A stretch of DNA of 64,000 nt from Bin5 sp022821545. Its GTDB lineage: Bacteria; Chloroflexota; Anaerolineae; Caldilineales; Caldilineaceae. The DNA lies in NCBI GenBank assembly GCA_963664085.2, contig CAXXLO010000002.1, forward strand, positions 2,294,001-2,358,000. The letters are read 5' to 3'. Positions 26,421 to 35,604 of this stretch are shown here, in pieces. The notes under the pieces were generated by a model. It was not told the DNA's origin, made no database searches, and saw only the letters and a list, made by a program, of their open reading frames with translations. Numbering within the stretch: the first letter of the stretch is position 1; each line of letters opens with the position of its first letter. The translations under genes were made by a program, and so were the position numbers.

Positions 26421-26908
26421 GTCGCCTCCTCCTCACCCGCCATCCCGGCCGCCTCTTGAACCGCCTGCAGGATGCGCACATAGCAACCACAACGGCAGTA
26501 ATTCCCGCTCATGGCGCGCACAGTCTCCTCTTCAGACGGCTGCGGATTCTGTGCCAGGAACGACGCCGCCTGCATGATCTGCCCGCTCATGCACCAGCCG
26601 CACTGCGGGACCTGGTGATCGATGAACGCCTGTTGGACCGGATGCAGCGTGATCGTGCCGCTGCCGTCGGTCTCGGCCAGCCCCTCAATCGTCCGGATCT
26701 CGGCCCCCACAACCGCCGACAGCGGCATCAGACACGACCGAACCGCCGCGCCGTTGAGATGCACCGTACACGCGCCGCAGATACCGATCCCGCAACCGAA
26801 CTTTGTGCCCGTCAGCCCCAACCTGTCCCGCAGCGTCCAAAGCAGCCTTTCCTCCGCCGGGACATCCAGGGTATAGCTCGTTCCATTCACATTCAGTTCC
26901 ATGTCCAT
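26417..26908 (-). CDS. 2Fe-2S subunit of a xanthine dehydrogenase-family oxidoreductase
   Basis: 163 residues. The N-terminal plant-type ferredoxin fold has C-x4-C-x2-C in KFGCGIGICGACTVHLNG. The C-terminal all-helical [2Fe-2S] domain has CGWCMSGQIM and GNYCRCGCY. It passes electrons from the molybdenum site to an external acceptor. Without its own Tat signal it presumably leaves the cell in complex with the large subunit, as known for related pairs. The ATGA overlap with the large subunit confirms pairing. Confidence 0.94.
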   Translation of the reverse strand: MDMELNVNGTSYTLDVPAEERLLWTLRDRLGLTGTKFGCGIGICGACTVHLNGAAVRSCLMPLSAVVGAEIRTIEGLAETDGSGTITLHPVQQAFIDHQVPQCGWCMSGQIMQAASFLAQNPQPSEEETVRAMSGNYCRCGCYVRILQAVQEAAGMAGEEEAT

Positions 26909-26929
26909 ACTCTCCGGCTCACTCCTGCC

Positions 26930-27670
26930 CTACAACACAATCTCTTGTCCCGGCTTCGCGTCCAGCGAACCGCCCAGATCCACCAGCGCCGCCCCGACCG
27001 CCCGCAGGCAGCCCTCCAGGTCGGCCGCAATCTGGCTCTCGGGGATTCGCAATATCGTCCAGCGGTCTGCCGGCTCGGACGCCTCGCGCACATCGCTGAC
27101 CTCGTCAAGCCGGATGCCCAGGTATCCATTGCGCACTCGCAGCGCGATGTCCACCGGCCACTCTCCCGCCAACCGGTTGGGAAGCGGCCGCAGCCGGCTC
27201 GCCCGCAGCGCGCTCCACAACGTCTGGAACGGCTCTCCCTCCAGCCTCAAGTCCTTAACATCCTGCGCGCTCAGCAGGCGCTCCAGCGTCGTGTGGATAA
27301 AGGTCAGCCGCCTGAAGGTGGTCGCCGGGACCGGCCGCGCCAAACGCATCAGCGGGCCGATCTCAATGCGGAAGTAGTACTCCTCCGCCCGCGCATGGTC
27401 CGCCTCCTCAGGCATTAGCTCCGCCCGCGAAAGCAACTGGTAGCGGCGGACTGCCGCATAATAGCTGATCGTCCGCGCCTCCGTTTCGCTCCCAAAGGCG
27501 CTCGTCTGATAGAAGGCCAGGTAGTCGGCGCCGACTCGCCGCGGCGCCCGCCTCTGCGGAATACGATACCAGCCTTCAGACGCCGCCCGGCTCAGGTCTT
27601 CCCGGTTGTTTACGACCGCGACCAGCACCGTCCGCTTGAGATGATAGGGGTCTGTATATTCCTGGGACAT
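26930..27670 (-). CDS. Uncharacterised protein linked to uvsE, possible PUA/EVE-like fold
   Basis: 246 residues from ATG 27670 (a TTG seven codons earlier overlaps the uvsE stop). The middle part, DYLAFYQTSAFGSETEARTISYYAAV, EEYYFRIEIGPLMRLARPVP and RRLTFIHTTLERLLSAQDVKDL, has the strand-rich look of PUA/EVE-type nucleic-acid readers, but this is only a resemblance. The C-terminus has VRNGYLGIRLDEVSDVREASEP, then a helix and a final short strand. It follows uvsE with 17 bases between stop and start, so the two are probably one operon. Confidence 0.5.
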   Translation of the reverse strand: MSQEYTDPYHLKRTVLVAVVNNREDLSRAASEGWYRIPQRRAPRRVGADYLAFYQTSAFGSETEARTISYYAAVRRYQLLSRAELMPEEADHARAEEYYFRIEIGPLMRLARPVPATTFRRLTFIHTTLERLLSAQDVKDLRLEGEPFQTLWSALRASRLRPLPNRLAGEWPVDIALRVRNGYLGIRLDEVSDVREASEPADRWTILRIPESQIAADLEGCLRAVGAALVDLGGSLDAKPGQEIVL

Positions 27671-27687
27671 TTCCCCGCCGTTACTCC

Positions 27688-28653
27688 TCAATGCACATAC
27701 TTCGCCAGATTCGGCGCGTACCTGCCGATCTGCTCCCGCAGCCGCAGCAACGCTACATCCTTCGCCTTCGCCTCCAGCATCACGTCAAACGACCGCACCT
27801 GTGCCGCGACCGCCGCCTGCAGCAGGTCGATGACCTCAAACGGGTGCAGAAAGTCGCTGTGCTGATGCGGAAGCGGCATCTGTACGCGGGCCTCGCCATC
27901 GCGATAGAGTGTTCGCACAGCCGTGCGCGGGCTGCTGATATGGATCTTCGGAAGTACATTCTCCGGCCAGGTCGCCAGTGCAATCTTCAGCGCATCCAGC
28001 TGCGGGATCGCATCCGGATTGTGGCAACGGTGGTGCAGCGTATCAAGGACCACCGGGATCCCTGTTCGCCGGTGTACCCACAGCACATCACGCAGACTGA
28101 ACTCCCTGTCTCCGTTCTCCAGGACCAGACGCCTGCGCACGTTGTCCGGCAGCAAATTGGCCGTACGCGCGAACCGGTCCAGCGCCGCCGGAACGTCCCC
28201 GTGCCCTCCCCCCACATGAACGACAATCACGCTGGACGCGTCCAGCCCCATCCCATCCAGCAGAGAAGTCGCTGCCGCCAGCTCCAGGCTCGACCGCGCC
28301 GCCAAACCAGGGTCAATGTGGCTTAACTGCACGTAGAAGCCCGGATGCAGCGTCAAGCGCACGCTCTGCTGCCGCGCCATATCCCCTATGGCGGCCAGCT
28401 CCGTCGAACATTCTTCGAGTTGATTGTGGAACGCCGGCAGCTCCGGATGGGTCAGATAGGGGGCAAGCTGCCCCGCCATACGATAAAACCGGATCTCCCT
28501 TCGCTCAAGATAGAGAAAGATGTCGCGCAGATAGACCAGACTTACGCTCAGATGGGGCTGGTTCTGCCAGCGCCGGCTGTCGTGAGAGCGCAGCCCCGAC
28601 GCCCCCAGCACCTTAACGGGAAACCCCAACCGGACGCGCGTCCCTTTAGACAT
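27688..28653 (-). CDS. uvsE: UV DNA damage endonuclease UvsE/UVDE
   Basis: 321 residues, usual length for bacterial UVDE, a TIM-barrel enzyme that nicks 5' to pyrimidine dimers and other lesions using three metal ions. Conserved blocks: VRLGFPVKVLG start, RFYRMAGQLAPYLTHPEL, RLTLHPGFYVQL, VIVVHVGGGHGD, RRLVLENGDREFSLRDVL, PVVLDTLHHRC, PKIHISSP, HSDFLHPFEV and FDVMLEAKAKDVALLRL. These supply the His/Glu/Asp metal ligands. It heads a two-gene unit with the gene at 26930-27670. Confidence 0.93.
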   Translation of the reverse strand: MSKGTRVRLGFPVKVLGASGLRSHDSRRWQNQPHLSVSLVYLRDIFLYLERREIRFYRMAGQLAPYLTHPELPAFHNQLEECSTELAAIGDMARQQSVRLTLHPGFYVQLSHIDPGLAARSSLELAAATSLLDGMGLDASSVIVVHVGGGHGDVPAALDRFARTANLLPDNVRRRLVLENGDREFSLRDVLWVHRRTGIPVVLDTLHHRCHNPDAIPQLDALKIALATWPENVLPKIHISSPRTAVRTLYRDGEARVQMPLPHQHSDFLHPFEVIDLLQAAVAAQVRSFDVMLEAKAKDVALLRLREQIGRYAPNLAKYVH

Positions 28654-28841
28654 GTGGCGGTTGGTCTGCGATCTGGTTCTCGGGGATCGTGAAGTCGTGA
28701 GGAGAGACGTGGCTTTTGGCTGCGCGTAGTCCTTCTTGATTTCGCTCGGGGGTCGACTGCCTCTGAGAGAACCGCACCGTTCCCGCGGCCGCGACGATCA
28801 ATGCCTCCCAGCCTGAAGGCAGACTATCACAGTCTCTCCTA

Positions 28842-29678
28842 CTAACCGAGGAGGTACGCATCTCTGTGGCGGACTCTACGTCCGGCAACCCTCACCGTAG
28901 CCATTTCAGTCCGCAGCGGCGCGACCACATAGCTTATGCTTCCGGCGGCTATACTGCCGTAATTGTGCAAAATCGGAGCAACCTCCGTGTGATAGGCAAC
29001 GTAGGCATCTGGCCAGGAAATCGGAACTCTCCATCCGCTACCGTTTCGCCAGCGGACTGCCCTTCCACCCGAACTGCCGGCCTTCAGTCGACGCGCCGCC
29101 AACAACATCAGGACCAGCAGCGCCAGGCCGCCTGCCAGCGGCAGATAGTGCAGACCCAACTCCACGCTGCGCACCACCTCCGTAGCCTGGAAAGCGATCA
29201 CAGCCAGCGCCGGCACCCAAATCAGCTCACCCAGCAAGACAATTGGAAACCAGCGGCGGAATGGCACACGCGCCATCCCCGCCGCAACCAGCACCGGAAT
29301 CACAAGCACGGAGAACGCCTTGGCGGCGAACAGCAGTCTGGGCCCGTGCTCCTGCATCTCCCTCTGCAGCTGCTCCAGATGATGACGCCGCAGCCCCAGC
29401 CAGCGGCCAAAGCGCAATATAGGCCCATTCCCATACTTGTATCCCAGAAGGTACCATAGACCGTCGGCAACGATGCCCCCAACAATCGCGCAGATCATCA
29501 CCAGCGGCAGCCGCATATAACCCAGCGAAGCCGCCACCGCCGCCAGCAGCGTCACAATCCGCCCCTCCAGAATAACCAGAACGGTCAGCAGCGGATAGCT
29601 CCAAACGCCCCACTCCTGTAATCCCTCGCTGCGCAGCAGATTCAAAACAGTATCGAAAATCTCGGAAATAGGGTTCAT
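28842..29678 (-). CDS. DedA/VTT family membrane protein
   Basis: 278 residues. The VTT (SNARE-associated) domain spans about 20-190: LEGRIVTLLAAVAASLGYMRLPLVMICAIVGGIVADGLWYLLGYKYG, then LLFAAKAFSVLVIPVLVAAGMARVPFRRWFP and GELIWVPALAVIAF, with four to five membrane segments. DedA-type proteins are implicated in lipid scrambling and envelope homeostasis. A basic, non-hydrophobic C-terminal extension of about 75 residues is unusual. It overlaps the DUF2071 gene by four bases. Confidence 0.85.
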   Translation of the reverse strand: MNPISEIFDTVLNLLRSEGLQEWGVWSYPLLTVLVILEGRIVTLLAAVAASLGYMRLPLVMICAIVGGIVADGLWYLLGYKYGNGPILRFGRWLGLRRHHLEQLQREMQEHGPRLLFAAKAFSVLVIPVLVAAGMARVPFRRWFPIVLLGELIWVPALAVIAFQATEVVRSVELGLHYLPLAGGLALLVLMLLAARRLKAGSSGGRAVRWRNGSGWRVPISWPDAYVAYHTEVAPILHNYGSIAAGSISYVVAPLRTEMATVRVAGRRVRHRDAYLLG

Positions 29679-30484
29679 TCACTCACTTCCTCTACCCGCC
29701 AGGCCAACACATCCAACCTTTTGGCGAACTGGAGCAGGGGCTCTGTATCCGGAAGGAATATCCCGTGCGCCTGCGCCACCCAATTGCGTTCGAATTCCGC
29801 TTCGGCCGGTTGTAGCGGCCACGGCGTATGGTGGATCTCACCGCGATAGACCCGCCCCCTGCCGTCCACACTGTACAGACAGTATCTCTCAATCAGCCAT
29901 TGCTCCAGCGAGTCGGGCGTCGCCGGATAGACCGGACCTGTCGGCCGGTAAACTGCCCTGAAGGCTGCCTCCGGCGCGCCTCTGTGTGTGCGTCGGCTGC
30001 TGTAGCGAATGCCGTCATCGCTGACCCTGCACTCCATCTGCGCCCGAAAATAGGGCAGATGATAGAATCGCCGCGCCATTGCCACCGCCAGCGGGTTGCC
30101 CGCGTCCAGGCTGGAAAAGAACACGCCCGGCCTTGGCTCCCCGCCGCTGCTACTCTTTACGTATGTACGCACGTTTAGTTCCGGAAAAGACGAGACCCAC
30201 GGCGCGGCCGGCGCAGACCGCTGCCGCACGCCGCGCATACGAAACGGGACCACCGTCACCCACGCCTCTCCCGCGTACGTATCCAGCGCCAGTCCATCTG
30301 GCAACAGTTTTTCGATCTGACTTGCAGGAACGGGCCAGTGGGCAAACAGAAGGTCCTGCCACGACTGAAACATGAACCACGAACGAACGGGCAGGGGCCA
30401 GCGGCGGTGTTCCTGTTGGGCAAGAATGTCAGCGGGGTCGGCCTGACCGCGCCGCCAGAGAGAGGCAAGGGGGAACTCTTTCAT
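29675..30484 (-). CDS. DUF2071 (YqjF-like) protein
   Basis: 269 residues. The family opening is FMFQSWQDLLFAHWPVPASQIEKLLPDGLALDTYAGEAWVTVVPFRM, and PELNVRTYVKSSSGGEPRPGVFFSSLDAGNPLAVAMARRFYHLPY follows. The C-terminal EFERNWVAQAHGI is typical too. The biochemical role of DUF2071 is not known. Coupled by a four-base overlap (ATGA) to the DedA gene, and 11 bases after the M1 peptidase stop, so the three form one minus-strand transcription unit. Confidence 0.88.
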   Translation of the reverse strand: MKEFPLASLWRRGQADPADILAQQEHRRWPLPVRSWFMFQSWQDLLFAHWPVPASQIEKLLPDGLALDTYAGEAWVTVVPFRMRGVRQRSAPAAPWVSSFPELNVRTYVKSSSGGEPRPGVFFSSLDAGNPLAVAMARRFYHLPYFRAQMECRVSDDGIRYSSRRTHRGAPEAAFRAVYRPTGPVYPATPDSLEQWLIERYCLYSVDGRGRVYRGEIHHTPWPLQPAEAEFERNWVAQAHGIFLPDTEPLLQFAKRLDVLAWRVEEVSE

Positions 30485-30495
30485 CTACTGTTTCT

Positions 30496-32223
30496 TCACT
30501 CTCCGTAAATCCAGAAAGCGATAAGATCATCGATTGGCGTGCTGCCGTGACGCCGCAAAACGTCCAAAAGATCGTCGGCATAGGCGATCCCGTAGCGATA
30601 ACTCTGCGCATAGTCCAGCAGAGCCGCAAAAAACGCCTCGTCCCCGATACGTTCCCGCACGGCGTGCAAGAATAAGGGTCCTTTACTATATATGATGTTG
30701 ATATAATTGCTCTGGTCGAACCCGACGACTGCGCCGCTCACCGGCCTGTCAATCCCCAGATTCCGCGCCGCATCGTAGCGGTATCGGAAGACATTCTCCA
30801 GCATTGCGGTCTGCATCTGTGGCCAGTCCACTGCCTCGTAATAGAGATAGACCGCATAGTTGGCAAGTGACTCGTCCAGCCACGGCTCATCCGGTTGGTC
30901 GTTACCAATCAGATTGAAAAACCACTGGTGGGCAACCTCGTGGGGTGTAGCAATGCCGAAGCCGCCTCCGGCCTCCGTGTAAAAGCTCGCCGCCAGTGCA
31001 AGCAGCCCGGCATGCTCCATCCCAAACGCCGTTGTCGGCAGCGGCACAACATCCAGCTCGCGATACGGATAGTGACCGAACATGCGGTTAAAGACGCCCA
31101 GGCTTCCCGTTGTGTAGCTCAACGCCGTCTGCGCAGACGCCAACCCGCCAACCGGATAGTACGAATTGACCGTGACCCCATCCACCTCTTCACTGATCGC
31201 CTCCCAGCGGTCGGTCACAGCCGCATAAAAGGAGCGCACCGGCCCCGCCGCGATCAGCCACAGAGTCGTCCCGTCATCATTGGATTCCCGCGCCAAAGTC
31301 GAGCCGCTCGCAACCACAGACAGCGCCTCAGGCACAGTCAACTCAACCTGGTAGAAGCTGCTGTCCGCAAAGAGCGAGTCACCGAAACTGGCGCCGGCGT
31401 CCACGTCCCACCCCCTGTGGTCATAGACCGCCAGCGTGGGGTAAAAGCCGGCCAGATCATAGACACCCTCCACAAACCCGTATAGGCCCGCCCCCGCCGT
31501 ACCGGCGTTCACCTGCGTCGGCAGCGTCGCCCGAAACCAGAGCGTCACATCCGTTGTGGCCCCCGGAGCCAGGCCGCCTTCCAGCGGGATAAATACAGCC
31601 GTGCCGTCGAAAAGATCCCCAACCGTCGTCACCTTCCCGTCAACCAGCGCCCGGCTCACCTCCGCCGCGCCCTCGTAGGCAGGCAAATTGGGATACAGCC
31701 GGAAATAGAGCTCAGTAAGGCTGGTCTCCTCCTGATTCGTAATCCGCACCCGCTGTACACCTTCCAGGCTCGGAACTTCGCCCGGCAGGAGGCGGACCTG
31801 GATAAAGTAGTGGGGCGCGTCAGGCAGCCGGGCCGCATCCTCGTCAAAGGCCTCCAGCAGCGTCTCGCCGTAGATCGAATAGTCGGTCAGATCAACTTCC
31901 GGCGTCGGAAAAGGAGGCGGTTCCTCTACGACTTCTGGGACGAGTGTGGGCGTAGGCGATGGGGTTGTTGGCTCTGGTGTACGGGTCGCACGGGTAACTG
32001 TCGCTGACGGGGAAGGCGCCAGGAAGGTGACGTCAGGTTCTTCAGTCGTAGGATTCGCCTCTCTGTCACAAGCCGCCGGCACAGCAGACAACGTCAGCGC
32101 GACGGCAAACAAAAGCGCGCCCCGGAGTCGCGGCCAACTTACGCCGCCGCGCTTCCGTATCGCGCGCATCAGACGCCTATCAGTGGCGGATTGTTTACGT
32201 CCATGGGTTGCCGGTTCCATCAA
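30496..32223 (-). CDS. M1 family zinc metallopeptidase, probable lipoprotein
   Basis: 575 residues. After a basic N-terminus a hydrophobic segment, LLFAVALTLSAVPAAC (about residues 38-53), ends in a lipobox-like PAAC and is followed by an acidic, Thr/Pro-rich linker, so an exported lipoprotein is likely. The zinc site is HEVAHQWFFNLIGNDQPDEPWLDESLANYA, i.e. HExxH plus the downstream Glu. The exopeptidase GxMEN is represented by AFGMEHAGL. Aminopeptidase N-like activity is expected. The start could also be the Met at residue 19 (MRAIRKRGG), closer to the signal peptide. Confidence 0.88.
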   Translation of the reverse strand: MMEPATHGRKQSATDRRLMRAIRKRGGVSWPRLRGALLFAVALTLSAVPAACDREANPTTEEPDVTFLAPSPSATVTRATRTPEPTTPSPTPTLVPEVVEEPPPFPTPEVDLTDYSIYGETLLEAFDEDAARLPDAPHYFIQVRLLPGEVPSLEGVQRVRITNQEETSLTELYFRLYPNLPAYEGAAEVSRALVDGKVTTVGDLFDGTAVFIPLEGGLAPGATTDVTLWFRATLPTQVNAGTAGAGLYGFVEGVYDLAGFYPTLAVYDHRGWDVDAGASFGDSLFADSSFYQVELTVPEALSVVASGSTLARESNDDGTTLWLIAAGPVRSFYAAVTDRWEAISEEVDGVTVNSYYPVGGLASAQTALSYTTGSLGVFNRMFGHYPYRELDVVPLPTTAFGMEHAGLLALAASFYTEAGGGFGIATPHEVAHQWFFNLIGNDQPDEPWLDESLANYAVYLYYEAVDWPQMQTAMLENVFRYRYDAARNLGIDRPVSGAVVGFDQSNYINIIYSKGPLFLHAVRERIGDEAFFAALLDYAQSYRYGIAYADDLLDVLRRHGSTPIDDLIAFWIYGE

Positions 32224-32314
32224 TCCCGTCCTCTACTGCCTGCCTCCGGCTGGGACGAAGGCCTCGGCGCGCAGCGAACGTTCGGCAATGCGAACCGTTC
32301 TACCAGTGCCTCTA

Positions 32315-33250
32315 CTACGGCGAAATAACACCCGGCGATTCTCGCTGCAAACTCTCGACAAGCCGCTTTGCTTCCCCACTGAGAGGCACGGGCAGTTCAA
32401 CCACCACCTCCACCAGCAAGTCTCCCCGATTCTTGTTATCTTTCACGTCCGGCATGCCCTGCCCTTTCAACCGGAAAACCTTCCCGTTCTGCGTATCCGG
32501 TGGAATCGTCAGCGCCACCGCGCCCTGCATGGTCGGGACTCGCGCCTCGCCCCCAAGCAGCGCGGCAAAAAGGTCCACCGGCGCCCTCGTGCGCAAGTCG
32601 GTCCCATCCACCTCAAAATCCCTGTGCGGCTGGACGGACACGGTCATGATCAGGTCGCCCGCGCGCACCTTTGAGCCCGTCTTGACGCCGGCCGGAATCT
32701 TCACCTCGAACCGGGAATCGCCCTGCTGTAGCGTTCGTGTCGTCCCCATGAAAGCCTCTTCCAGCGCGATCTCTACCGGAACCGTCTGGTCGCTGTTGGG
32801 ACGGCCGAAACTGGGATGATGCGTCTGCCGGGATGCCCTGCGGGTCTGCGCCGGTCCGCCGCCAAAAAGCTGCTGGAAAAAGTCGGAAAAACTGCTGCCT
32901 CCGCCCGCGATGCCCCCGAACATCTGCTCAAACTCTTCAGGACTCACCGCCCGCCCCTGCTGACGCTCCGCGCCGCCGGCATTGTACCACTGAGACCAAT
33001 CGAAATTCTGTCCGCTCTGTTCGTACTGCTTCCACTGCGCGCCAAACTTGTCGTACGTCCGCCGCTTCGTATCGTCAGACAGGACAGCATAGGCCTCACT
33101 GATCTCTTTGAACTTCTGTTCAGCAGCCGCATCGCCGCTGTTGACATCGGGATGATACTTGCGCGCCAGCTTGCGATACGCCTTCTTGATATCATCAGCG
33201 CTCGCCTTGCGGCGCACCCCCAGCACTGCGTAGTAGTCCCTGTAGTCCAC
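32315..33250 (-). CDS. dnaJ: DnaJ/CbpA-type co-chaperone (class B J-protein)
   Basis: 311 residues. The J domain runs 1-70 with HPD at residues 33-35. A Gly/Phe/Gln-rich region (about 85-150) includes QMFGGIAGGGSSFSDFFQQLFGGGP. The C-terminal substrate-binding domains have PVEIALEEAFMGTTRTLQ and VALTIPPDTQNGKVFRLKGQGMP. The four CxxCxGxG zinc repeats of DnaJ proper are absent, so it is the CbpA-like class. It stimulates ATP hydrolysis by DnaK, whose gene lies 174 bases upstream on the same strand. Confidence 0.92.
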   Translation of the reverse strand: MDYRDYYAVLGVRRKASADDIKKAYRKLARKYHPDVNSGDAAAEQKFKEISEAYAVLSDDTKRRTYDKFGAQWKQYEQSGQNFDWSQWYNAGGAERQQGRAVSPEEFEQMFGGIAGGGSSFSDFFQQLFGGGPAQTRRASRQTHHPSFGRPNSDQTVPVEIALEEAFMGTTRTLQQGDSRFEVKIPAGVKTGSKVRAGDLIMTVSVQPHRDFEVDGTDLRTRAPVDLFAALLGGEARVPTMQGAVALTIPPDTQNGKVFRLKGQGMPDVKDNKNRGDLLVEVVVELPVPLSGEAKRLVESLQRESPGVISP

Positions 33251-33344
33251 TGATCCGTTCTCCGCTCTATTTGGCCTCTACTCTACACACCGCTTGAGCC
33301 GTCCGAATCGAACGCCGTCAACTGACAGTCGCACGCAGGACGCG

Positions 33345-33369
33345 AAACCGGGCACAGGGCGCCCGGTTT
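33345..33369. terminator. Strong hairpin between dnaK and dnaJ
   Basis: A perfect 9-bp stem (AAACCGGGC at 33345-33353, complement at 33361-33369) with a 7-base loop. The T-rich run (TTTCTTTTCC) follows on the plus strand, while on the minus strand only TTT follows the stem. It could attenuate readthrough from dnaK to dnaJ or stabilise the dnaK mRNA end. Confidence 0.45.
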
Positions 33370-33424
33370 CTTTTCCGCATATCTTGACTGCGCCCAGGTC
33401 GAAATTCCTGGTTCAAAGCCTGCC

Positions 33425-35335
33425 CTACACCTGCCGGAATTCACCTTCCACCACATCGTCCTCGTCAGGCGTGCCTGTGCCGTCCGCTTCGCCGCCAGCG
33501 TCGGGCCCGGCGCCGTTATCCTCTGACTGCTGCTGATAAACCTGCTGGGCCAGCGCAGAGCTTGCCTGCTGCAACTGCTCCGTCAGGCTGGTGATCCGCT
33601 CATGATCCTCACCCTCCATCGCAACCCGCAGTTCGCCAATCGTCTGCTCTATCTGTTCCCGGTCAGAGAGCGGCACCTTGTCGCCCAGTTCGCCCAATGT
33701 CTTTTCTGTGGCGTAAATCAGACTGTCGGCGGCATTGCGGCTCTCTACCAGCTGACGCTGCTGCAAGTCCGTGGTCTCGTTCTCCTTGGCCTCCCGCACC
33801 AGCCGGTCCACCTCATCGTCGCTCAGGTTCGTCGAGGCCGTGATCTGGATGCTCTGCTCCTTGCTCGTCGCCTTGTCCTTCGCCAGCACATTCATAATGC
33901 CGTTGGCGTCGATGTCGAACGTAACCTCGACCTGCGGCACGCCCCGCATCGCCGGTGGAATCCCGTCCAGCCGGAAGTTGCCGAGCGTCTTGTTGTCGCG
34001 CGCCATCGGCCGTTCGCCCTGCAAAATGTGAATGTCTACCGCCGTCTGATTGTCCTCGGCCGTGCTGTACGTCTCCGTCTTTTTCGTCGGAATCGTCGTG
34101 TTGCGGGGGATCAATGTTGTCATCACCCCACCCAACGTCTCCAGCCCCAGGCTCAGAGGCGTAACGTCCAGCAGCAGCAGGTCCTTGACCTCGCCGCCGA
34201 GCACTCCCGCCTGCAGCGCGGCGCCCACCGCCACCACCTCGTCCGGGTTAACACCCTTGTGCGGCTCCTTGCCGGTCAATGTGCTTACCAGCTCCTGGAT
34301 CATCGGCATCCGTGTCGAGCCGCCAACCATCACAACCTCATTCAACTCGCCCGGGGTCAGGCCGGCGTCCTTCAGAGCCGCATGGAACGGTTTCTTCAGC
34401 CGTTCGACCAGCACCGCCGTCAGCTGTTCGAACTGGCTGCGCGACAGGGTCAGCTGCAAATGCTTCGGCCCTGTGCTGTCCGCCGTGATGAAGGGCAGAT
34501 TGATCTCCGTCTGCGGTGTGCTCGAAAGCTCGATCTTTGCCTTCTCCGCCGCCTCTCGCAATCGCTGCAGAGCCTGCCGGTCCTGGCCGAGATCGATCAT
34601 CTGCTCCCGCTTGAACTCGTCGATCAGCCAGCGCACTATCGCCTCGTCCCAGTCGTCGCCGCCCAAATGCGTGTCGCCGTTGGTCGCCTTCACTTCGATG
34701 ACGCCGTCACCGACCTCCAGCACTGAAACATCAAACGTCCCGCCGCCCAGGTCAAAGACCAGAATCGTCTCGTCCTCATTCTTGTCCAGCCCGTACGCCA
34801 GCGCTGCCGCAGTCGGTTCGTTGATGATGCGCAGCACCTCCAAGCCGGCAATCTGCCCCGCGTCCTTGGTCGCCTGACGCTGGCTGTCATTGAAGTAGGC
34901 CGGCACCGTGATCACCGCCTGCTTCACGTCCTCGCCCAAATAAGACTCCGCATCCCGTTTGAGCTTGCTCAGAATCATCGCGCTGATTTCCTGCGGCGTA
35001 TACACCTTGTCCTTGATCGGAACCCGCACCCGCGCGTCGTGATTCGGTCCCTCGATGCTGGAGTATGACACCATCGCCTGCGTCCGCTTCGTTTCCGGAT
35101 CGTCAATGTGACGCCCCATCAGACGCTTCACCGAGTAAATCGTGTTCTCCGGGTTGACAACCGCCTGCCTCTTCGCCGTCACCCCGACCAGTCGCTCCCC
35201 GCTCTTGGAAAACGCAACCACCGACGGCGTTGTGCGGCTGCCTTCCGCATTTGCAATCACCGCAGGGTTGCCCGCCTCCATAACGGCGATGACACTGTTG
35301 GTTGTACCCAGATCAATACCAATAATCTTTGCCAT
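33425..35335 (-). CDS. dnaK: Hsp70 chaperone DnaK
   Basis: 636 residues from ATG 35335. The start MAKIIGIDLGTTNSVIAVME is canonical, with AGGAGG and AAGGA upstream. Signatures: VITVPAYFNDSQRQATKDAG, ILVFDLGGGTFDVSVLE, VVMVGGSTRMPMIQELV, the linker LLLLDVTPLSLGLETLGG and substrate-domain GIPPAMRGVPQVEVTFDIDANGI. The C-terminus ends in an acidic EEDDVVEGEF-like tail (here DEDDVVEGEFRQV). grpE and hrcA are not next to it. An opening at 35413 adds 26 unconserved residues. Confidence 0.97.
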   Translation of the reverse strand: MAKIIGIDLGTTNSVIAVMEAGNPAVIANAEGSRTTPSVVAFSKSGERLVGVTAKRQAVVNPENTIYSVKRLMGRHIDDPETKRTQAMVSYSSIEGPNHDARVRVPIKDKVYTPQEISAMILSKLKRDAESYLGEDVKQAVITVPAYFNDSQRQATKDAGQIAGLEVLRIINEPTAAALAYGLDKNEDETILVFDLGGGTFDVSVLEVGDGVIEVKATNGDTHLGGDDWDEAIVRWLIDEFKREQMIDLGQDRQALQRLREAAEKAKIELSSTPQTEINLPFITADSTGPKHLQLTLSRSQFEQLTAVLVERLKKPFHAALKDAGLTPGELNEVVMVGGSTRMPMIQELVSTLTGKEPHKGVNPDEVVAVGAALQAGVLGGEVKDLLLLDVTPLSLGLETLGGVMTTLIPRNTTIPTKKTETYSTAEDNQTAVDIHILQGERPMARDNKTLGNFRLDGIPPAMRGVPQVEVTFDIDANGIMNVLAKDKATSKEQSIQITASTNLSDDEVDRLVREAKENETTDLQQRQLVESRNAADSLIYATEKTLGELGDKVPLSDREQIEQTIGELRVAMEGEDHERITSLTEQLQQASSALAQQVYQQQSEDNGAGPDAGGEADGTGTPDEDDVVEGEFRQV

Positions 35336-35445
35336 CTGTCCTTGGCCTCCTGTATGAAATGATGCTGGGCACCCGTCCGCGCCGCGCCGCAGCCGCCCAG
35401 TCCATGACTCCATTTATGAACTGTTCTTCAACTCTTCAACTATTC

Positions 35446-35494
35446 GCCCAATACTCTTCTATTATAAAAAACTTCTGTAAGTATGGTATTGGGC
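35446..35494 (-). promoter_or_regulatory. Putative dnaK promoter flanked by a 9-bp inverted repeat
   Basis: A/T-rich gap between dnaK and the upstream gene. On the minus strand a perfect TATAAT (35461-35466) points to dnaK. It is bracketed by a perfect inverted repeat, GCCCAATAC at 35446-35454 and its complement at 35486-35494, with a 40-bp offset. The sequence is not the CIRCE element (TTAGCACTC) nor an obvious HAIR element, so if it is an operator the repressor is different. Confidence 0.4.
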
Positions 35495-35604
35495 AAGTAT
35501 TAGCAATTCATATGAATTTACCCACGATGATCCTACGCATCCTGTCCAATGCGAAACGCACAGGGGCTGCATCGCCCGCTTGTCGTCTCTAACCACTGCA
35601 GTTC

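Noticed and set aside
28646..28888. 80-codon minus-strand frame between DedA and uvsE
   Set aside because: Overlaps both flanking genes, no ribosome site, no conserved motif.
33602..34726. 374-codon plus-strand open frame across dnaK
   Set aside because: Exact antisense of dnaK, unusual composition, no ribosome site.
35446..35520. CIRCE operator upstream of dnaK
   Set aside because: TTAGCACTC and its complement are absent; only a TATTAGCAATTC stretch recalls it.
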